Shown: piece by piece, positions 60,190 to 64,000 of the stretch | Layout: every line of letters begins with the position of its first letter | Numbering within the stretch: position 1 is the stretch's first letter | Assembly (NCBI GenBank): GCA_000621185.1 | Contig: KK211224.1 | Span: 358,679 to 422,678, forward strand | DNA length: 64,000 nucleotides | DNA from: Franconibacter pulveris DSM 19144 | Lineage (GTDB): Bacteria > Pseudomonadota > Gammaproteobacteria > Enterobacterales > Enterobacteriaceae | Reading direction: 5' to 3' | Program-made: the position numbers and the translations under genes | Notes under the pieces: generated by a model | What the model saw: only the letters and a program-made list of their open reading frames with translations | Database searches by the model: none | Told to the model about the DNA's origin: nothing

Positions 60190-61617
60190 ATGAGTCAAAA
60201 AAGCATTACCATTCCGCAGGATTTCATTCTGGGCGCGGCCTCGTCCGCCTGGCAGACCGAAGGCTGGAGCGGCAAGAAAGAGGGCCAGGATTCGTATATG
60301 GATATCTGGTACAAGAATGACCGCCACGTCTGGCACGAGGGCTACGGCCCGGCGGTGGCGACTGACCTCTACAACCGCTACCGGGAAGAGGTGGCGCTAA
60401 TGAAGCAGGCGGGGCTGACGCATTACCGCACCTCCATTAACTGGTCGCGCTTTTTTACCGATTACGAAAAGGGCGTGGTGGACGAAGAGTACGCCCGCTA
60501 TTACGACAACTTTATCGACGAGATGCTGGCGGCCGGCATTGAGCCGATGATCTGCCTTGAGCACTATGAGCTGCCTGCTTATCTGTTTGAAAACTACGGC
60601 GGCTGGGCGTCGAAGAAGGTGGTTGAGCTGTTTGCGCTGTACGCCGAAAAGGTGTTTGAGCGTTATCACCACAAAGTGTCGCGCTGGTTTACTTTCAACG
60701 AACCGATTGTGGTGCAAACGCGGGTATATCTGGACGCGCTGCGCTGGCCGTATGAGCAGAACACCTCCACCTGGATGCAGTGGAATCACCATAAAAACCT
60801 CGCCACGGCGAAAGTGGTGAAGCTGTTTCGCGAGAAGGGCTATACCGGCAGCGTGGGGGCTATCCTGAACCCGGAAGTGACCTATCCACGTTCCAGCGCG
60901 CCGCACGATGTGAAAGCGGCGGAAATATACGATCTCTTTTATAACCGCGTATTTCTCGACCCGATGGTCCACGGCCGCTATCCGCAGGCGCTGGTGGCGC
61001 TGCTGGAGCAACATGGCGTGCAGTGGGACTACACCGCCGACGAGCTGGCGCTCATTCGCGACAACACCGTCGATGAGCTTGGCATCAACCTTTATTACCC
61101 GCACCGGGTGAAAGCGCCGTCGCGCGCCTGGAACCCGCAAACGCCGTTCCATCCGGCTTATTACTATGAGCCTTTCGAGCTGCCGGGACGACGGATGAAT
61201 AAATCCCGCGGCTGGGAGATCTACCCGCGCATTATTTATGACATGGCGATGCGCATCAAAAACGACTACCGCAACATCCCGTGGTTTATCGCTGAAAGCG
61301 GCATGGGCATTGAGAGCGAAGGGCAGTTTCGCAACGCCGAAGGGGTCATTCAGGATGACTACCGCATTGGTTTTATCAGCGAGCACCTCTACCAGACGCT
61401 GCTTGCCCGCGAAGCCGGGGCGAACTGCCAGGGCTACATGCTCTGGGCCTTTACCGACAATGTCTCGCCGATGAACGCGTTCAAAAACCGCTATGGGCTG
61501 ATTGAAATAGATCTGCAAAACAACCGGGCGAGACGGGCTAAGAAATCGGCGGGCTGGTACCGGGCGCTTCGAGAAACCCGCACGCTGACCCTGAACATTG
61601 ATGATGACTGGAAATAA
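60190..61617 (+). CDS. GH1 6-phospho-beta-glucosidase
   Basis: Predicted to cleave the phosphorylated disaccharide brought in by the PTS. It is 475 residues with a TIM-barrel. The acid/base Glu is in WFTFNEPIVV near residue 175. The nucleophile segment reads FIAESGMGIESE, with ESG in place of the usual ENG. The likely phosphate-binding loop is SPMNAFKNRYG near 430. It is clearly different from BglA in this window. It is the second gene in the operon, nine bases before the EIIB gene. Confidence 0.9.
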   Translation: MSQKSITIPQDFILGAASSAWQTEGWSGKKEGQDSYMDIWYKNDRHVWHEGYGPAVATDLYNRYREEVALMKQAGLTHYRTSINWSRFFTDYEKGVVDEEYARYYDNFIDEMLAAGIEPMICLEHYELPAYLFENYGGWASKKVVELFALYAEKVFERYHHKVSRWFTFNEPIVVQTRVYLDALRWPYEQNTSTWMQWNHHKNLATAKVVKLFREKGYTGSVGAILNPEVTYPRSSAPHDVKAAEIYDLFYNRVFLDPMVHGRYPQALVALLEQHGVQWDYTADELALIRDNTVDELGINLYYPHRVKAPSRAWNPQTPFHPAYYYEPFELPGRRMNKSRGWEIYPRIIYDMAMRIKNDYRNIPWFIAESGMGIESEGQFRNAEGVIQDDYRIGFISEHLYQTLLAREAGANCQGYMLWAFTDNVSPMNAFKNRYGLIEIDLQNNRARRAKKSAGWYRALRETRTLTLNIDDDWK

Positions 61618-61626
61618 GGAGCGACC

Positions 61627-61944
61627 ATGAAACGTATCGTACTGTGCTGTTCCGCAGGTATGTCCACCTCGCTGGTGGTGACCAAAATGGAAAAGGCGGC
61701 GGCGGAGCGGGGGCTGGAGTACCGCATCTACGCTATCCCGGAGCAAAACCTGCGCGATGAACTGCAAAGCCACGCCGCCGAAATCCAGGCGGTGCTGCTC
61801 GGCCCGCAGGTGCGCTTCAAGCTTGCCGAAAATAAAAAGCTGACCGACGAGCACCACATCCCTATCGACGTTATCGATACGGTAGCCTATGGCACCTTAA
61901 ACGGCGCGAAAGTTCTCGATCAGGCGCTGAGTCTGGTAATCTAG
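61627..61944 (+). CDS. PTS EIIB, lactose/cellobiose family
   Basis: Cytoplasmic phosphocarrier subunit of 105 residues. The phosphorylated cysteine is Cys8 in IVLCCSAGMSTSLVV, the family signature, and LGPQVRFKL follows near residue 60. AAGGAGCG precedes the ATG. It completes an EIIC-EIIB pair; no EIIA gene is found in the cassette. Confidence 0.93.
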   Translation: MKRIVLCCSAGMSTSLVVTKMEKAAAERGLEYRIYAIPEQNLRDELQSHAAEIQAVLLGPQVRFKLAENKKLTDEHHIPIDVIDTVAYGTLNGAKVLDQALSLVI

Positions 61945-62010
61945 TGCGCGTTTTTTCCGCATTTAAGGCGGGGAAGCTTCTCAGGCTCAATTCAGTACAC
62001 AGGTGATATC

Positions 62011-62784
62011 GTGGATAAGGTGGTTGTTCCGCCCGAAAAAAAGCAGTACCAGGAGATTGGTGAGGACCTCAGGGAGCAGATAATCCAGGGCCACTATCCT
62101 GTCGGTTCGAGGCTGCCACCGGAGCGTAATATTGCGGAAAAGTACGGCGTCAGCCGCACCATCGTGCGCGAGGCGCTGTTGATGCTGGAGCTGCAGGGCA
62201 CGGTGGATATCCGCCAGGGCTCCGGCGTCTACGTTATGCGTATTCCTACGGAAAATGAAACTGAGGAAGAGCGTTTTTTCAACAGCGACATCGGTCCGTT
62301 TGAAATGCTCCAGGCGCGCCAGCTGCTGGAGAGCAATATCGCCGCCTTCGCGGCGAAAATGGCCACCAAAGCCGATATCGACAACCTTAAGCGCATTCTG
62401 GAGCAGGAGCAGCGCGCCATCGCGATGAGCGACAGCAGCCAGGATAATTACAAGCTGTTTCATCTGGTGCTGGCGGGCGCTTCGCAAAACCAGATGCTGC
62501 TCGCCACGGTGGAGAGCATCTGGCGCCATATGGACAGCAGCCCGCTCTGGCAGCAGTTGCACGCCCATCTTGAAAGCCGCAGCTACCGCCTGAAATGGCT
62601 TGGCGAACACCAGACCATTCTTGCCGCTCTGCGCCGTCGCGATGTCATGGGCGCCTGGCAGGCGATGTGGCAACATCTTGAAAACACCAAAAACAGCCTG
62701 CTGGAGCTTTCAGACGCCGATGCGCCCGATTTCGACGGCTATTTGTTTGAATCCGTACCTATTTTTCAGGGCAAAATGCAGTGA
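62011..62784 (+). CDS. GntR-family regulator, UxuR/ExuR-like
   Basis: A 257-residue FadR-type regulator. The N-terminal winged HTH is IREQIIQGHYPVGSRLPPERNI-like with KYGVSRTIVREALLMLE; the C-terminal FCD domain has GPFEMLQARQLLESNIAAFAA, LFHLVLAGAS and AMWQHLENTK, close to UxuR and ExuR. The start is GTG at 62011 with AGGTGA upstream. It lies 66 bases after the EIIB gene in the same direction. UxuR-like palindromes occur before the EIIC gene, so autogenous control of the cassette is likely. Confidence 0.87.
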   Translation: MDKVVVPPEKKQYQEIGEDLREQIIQGHYPVGSRLPPERNIAEKYGVSRTIVREALLMLELQGTVDIRQGSGVYVMRIPTENETEEERFFNSDIGPFEMLQARQLLESNIAAFAAKMATKADIDNLKRILEQEQRAIAMSDSSQDNYKLFHLVLAGASQNQMLLATVESIWRHMDSSPLWQQLHAHLESRSYRLKWLGEHQTILAALRRRDVMGAWQAMWQHLENTKNSLLELSDADAPDFDGYLFESVPIFQGKMQ

Positions 62785-63230
62785 TTATTCAGCCGCTTTA
62801 TGACGCGCCGCAGCACGCGGAGCAGGTGACCGACTGGCTCTGGCAGGCTTTCGGCCCCGCGCAGCCGCGCGACTTTTTCGCCAGCATCGTTAACCACAGC
62901 CAGAAACCCGGCGCGCTGCCGCTGACGTTTATCGCCACCGAGGGCGAAAAGCTGCTGGGCACGGTCGGGTTATGGCGCTGCGATTTAATCAGCCGCCAGG
63001 ATCTCTTCCCGTGGCTCGCCGCGCTTTATATTGATGAATCGCAGCGCGGCAAGGGGCTGGGGGGAATGTTGCAGGAGACGGTGACAGGATTTGCCCGAAG
63101 CCTTGGCTTTACCGAACTTTATCTCTATTCCGCCTGCAAAAATTATTACGAACGTTCCGGCTGGCAATACATTGGCGACGCCCTGGAATATCCCGATAAA
63201 TCTGTTCACCTCTACCGCTACGGGCTTTGA
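62781..63230 (+). CDS. GNAT-family N-acetyltransferase
   Basis: A 149-residue acetyltransferase with the acetyl-CoA pyrophosphate loop QRGKGLGGML near residues 93-102 and a C-terminal YYERSGWQYIGD motif. The GTG start overlaps the preceding gntR-type stop by four bases (GTGA), so translation is probably coupled. The substrate is unknown. Its 3' end overlaps convergent galR by 13 bases. Confidence 0.87.
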   Translation: MIIQPLYDAPQHAEQVTDWLWQAFGPAQPRDFFASIVNHSQKPGALPLTFIATEGEKLLGTVGLWRCDLISRQDLFPWLAALYIDESQRGKGLGGMLQETVTGFARSLGFTELYLYSACKNYYERSGWQYIGDALEYPDKSVHLYRYGL

Positions 63231-64000
63231 TTCTCCAGCGGCGCGCCGACGGAGTGGCGGCGCACCAGCGTAGGGCTGAAAAGGTGGGTGACTTCCGGCG
63301 GCGTGCGGTTATCGGCGAGCGCCAGCGCGAGTTCCGCCGCCTGGGTCGCCATCGTCACGATGGGGTAGCGAATTGTGGTGAGCCTTGGGCGAACGTAGCG
63401 TGAAACCAGCACGTCATCGAAGCCGATAAGGGAAATCTCTTTCGGCACGTCAATGCCGTTGTCGTTCAGCACCCCCATCGCGCCCGCCGCCATGGAGTCG
63501 TTATAGCAGGCCACGGCGGTAAACTGTTTTCCTCGCCCCAGCAGTTCGGTCATCGCCTGTTCGCCGCCACTCTCATCCGGTTCGCCGAAGCTCACCAGCC
63601 TTTCGTTGCAGGGCAAACCGTGCTCTTTCAGGGCGTCGTAATAGCCCTGTAGCCGGTCTTCGGCATCCGAAATAGCGTGGTTGGAGCACAGGTAGCCGAT
63701 GCGGGTGTGGCCTTGTTGAATCAGGTGGCGGGTGGCGAGCCACGCGCCGTAGCGGTCATCCAGCGCCACGCAGCGACGCTCGAAACCTGGCAAAATGCGG
63801 TTAATCAGCACCATGCCGGGAATTTGCTTCATCAGCGGCGCCAGTTCTTCATCGGGGATCATCTTGGCGTGCACCACCAGCGCGGCGCAGCGGTGGCGAA
63901 TGAGTTGCTCTATCGCCTGCCGCTCTTTCAGCTCATTGTGGTAGCCATTGCCGATAAGCAAAAAATTGTTGGTGTTATAGGCGACCTGTTCCACCGCTTT
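63218..64000 (-). CDS. galR: Galactose operon repressor GalR (N-terminus outside window)
   Basis: LacI-family repressor of the gal regulon. About 260 codons are present; the frame is open to the right edge (KAVEQVAYNT), so the HTH and first part of the sensor domain lie outside. The sequence follows E. coli GalR closely: NNFLLIGNGYHNE, VVHAKMIPD, GMVLINRILPGFE, TFGEPDESGG-like VSFGEPDESGGEQAM and SLIGFDDVLVSRYVRPRL. In E. coli galR is the direct convergent neighbour of lysA; here a 5.7 kb cassette separates them. Confidence 0.96.
   Translation of the reverse strand, partial: KAVEQVAYNTNNFLLIGNGYHNELKERQAIEQLIRHRCAALVVHAKMIPDEELAPLMKQIPGMVLINRILPGFERRCVALDDRYGAWLATRHLIQQGHTRIGYLCSNHAISDAEDRLQGYYDALKEHGLPCNERLVSFGEPDESGGEQAMTELLGRGKQFTAVACYNDSMAAGAMGVLNDNGIDVPKEISLIGFDDVLVSRYVRPRLTTIRYPIVTMATQAAELALALADNRTPPEVTHLFSPTLVRRHSVGAPLENQSP

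Noticed and set aside
60397..61857. 486-codon minus-strand open frame
   Set aside because: Complete shadow of the GH1 phospho-glucosidase and EIIB genes, with no domain pattern.

Overview
The window is chromosomal DNA from a member of the Enterobacteriaceae. Gene content and order from tktA through epd-pgk-fbaA, mscS, argO, argP, rpiA, serA, 6S RNA, zapA, ubiH/ubiI, gcvTHP, xerD-dsbC-recJ, prfB-lysS and glyU, and then ygeA, lysR, lysA and galR, match the E. coli K-12 backbone near 63-65 min. Accessory blocks replace the K-12-specific genes. The genus cannot be fixed from the sequence alone; a Cronobacter/Franconibacter/Enterobacter-like relative fits best. Both ends cut genes: tktA lacks its N-terminus on the left and galR lacks its N-terminus on the right.

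Backbone part (1-38020): central carbon metabolism (transketolase, Epd, Pgk, FbaA) under recognisable Cra and CRP sites; MscS; the arginine exporter and its regulator ArgP; serine synthesis with a strong CRP site; 6S RNA with its partner folate gene; the ubiquinone hydroxylases; the glycine cleavage operon; a bglA gene with its own RpiR-type regulator; redox and repair genes; and prfB with its programmed frameshift. Most intergenic gaps carry clear intrinsic terminators.

Accessory island at glyU (38020-40200): an AT-richer stretch behind the tRNA-Gly gene. It carries a decayed 0.7 kb segment, then a frameshifted small membrane-effector-like gene, a DUF1493 gene and an intact orphan hcp. This looks like a type VI secretion effector/immunity/carrier remnant.

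Metabolic region (40200-54370): an AraC regulator divergent from an MFS exporter, the thiolase yqeF, and then an oligogalacturonide (pectin fragment) block: outer-membrane porin KdgM, lyase Ogl, KduD, the TogMNAB ABC importer and KdgF. Several KdgR-like operator boxes lie in front of each transcription unit. A fepE-like O-antigen length regulator sits inside the block. KduI, KdgK, KdgA and KdgR are not in the window and must be elsewhere if the pathway is complete.

Right end (54370-64000): ygeA, lysR and lysA, then a 5.7 kb beta-glucoside cassette placed between the normally adjacent convergent genes lysA and galR. The cassette holds a LacI regulator, PTS EIIC, a GH1 6-phospho-beta-glucosidase, PTS EIIB, a UxuR/ExuR-like GntR regulator and a GNAT acetyltransferase. 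Its promoter region has a CRP site and two UxuR-like palindromes. No EIIA gene is present, so EIIA must come from another locus. No CRISPR array, insertion sequence or intact prophage was seen.
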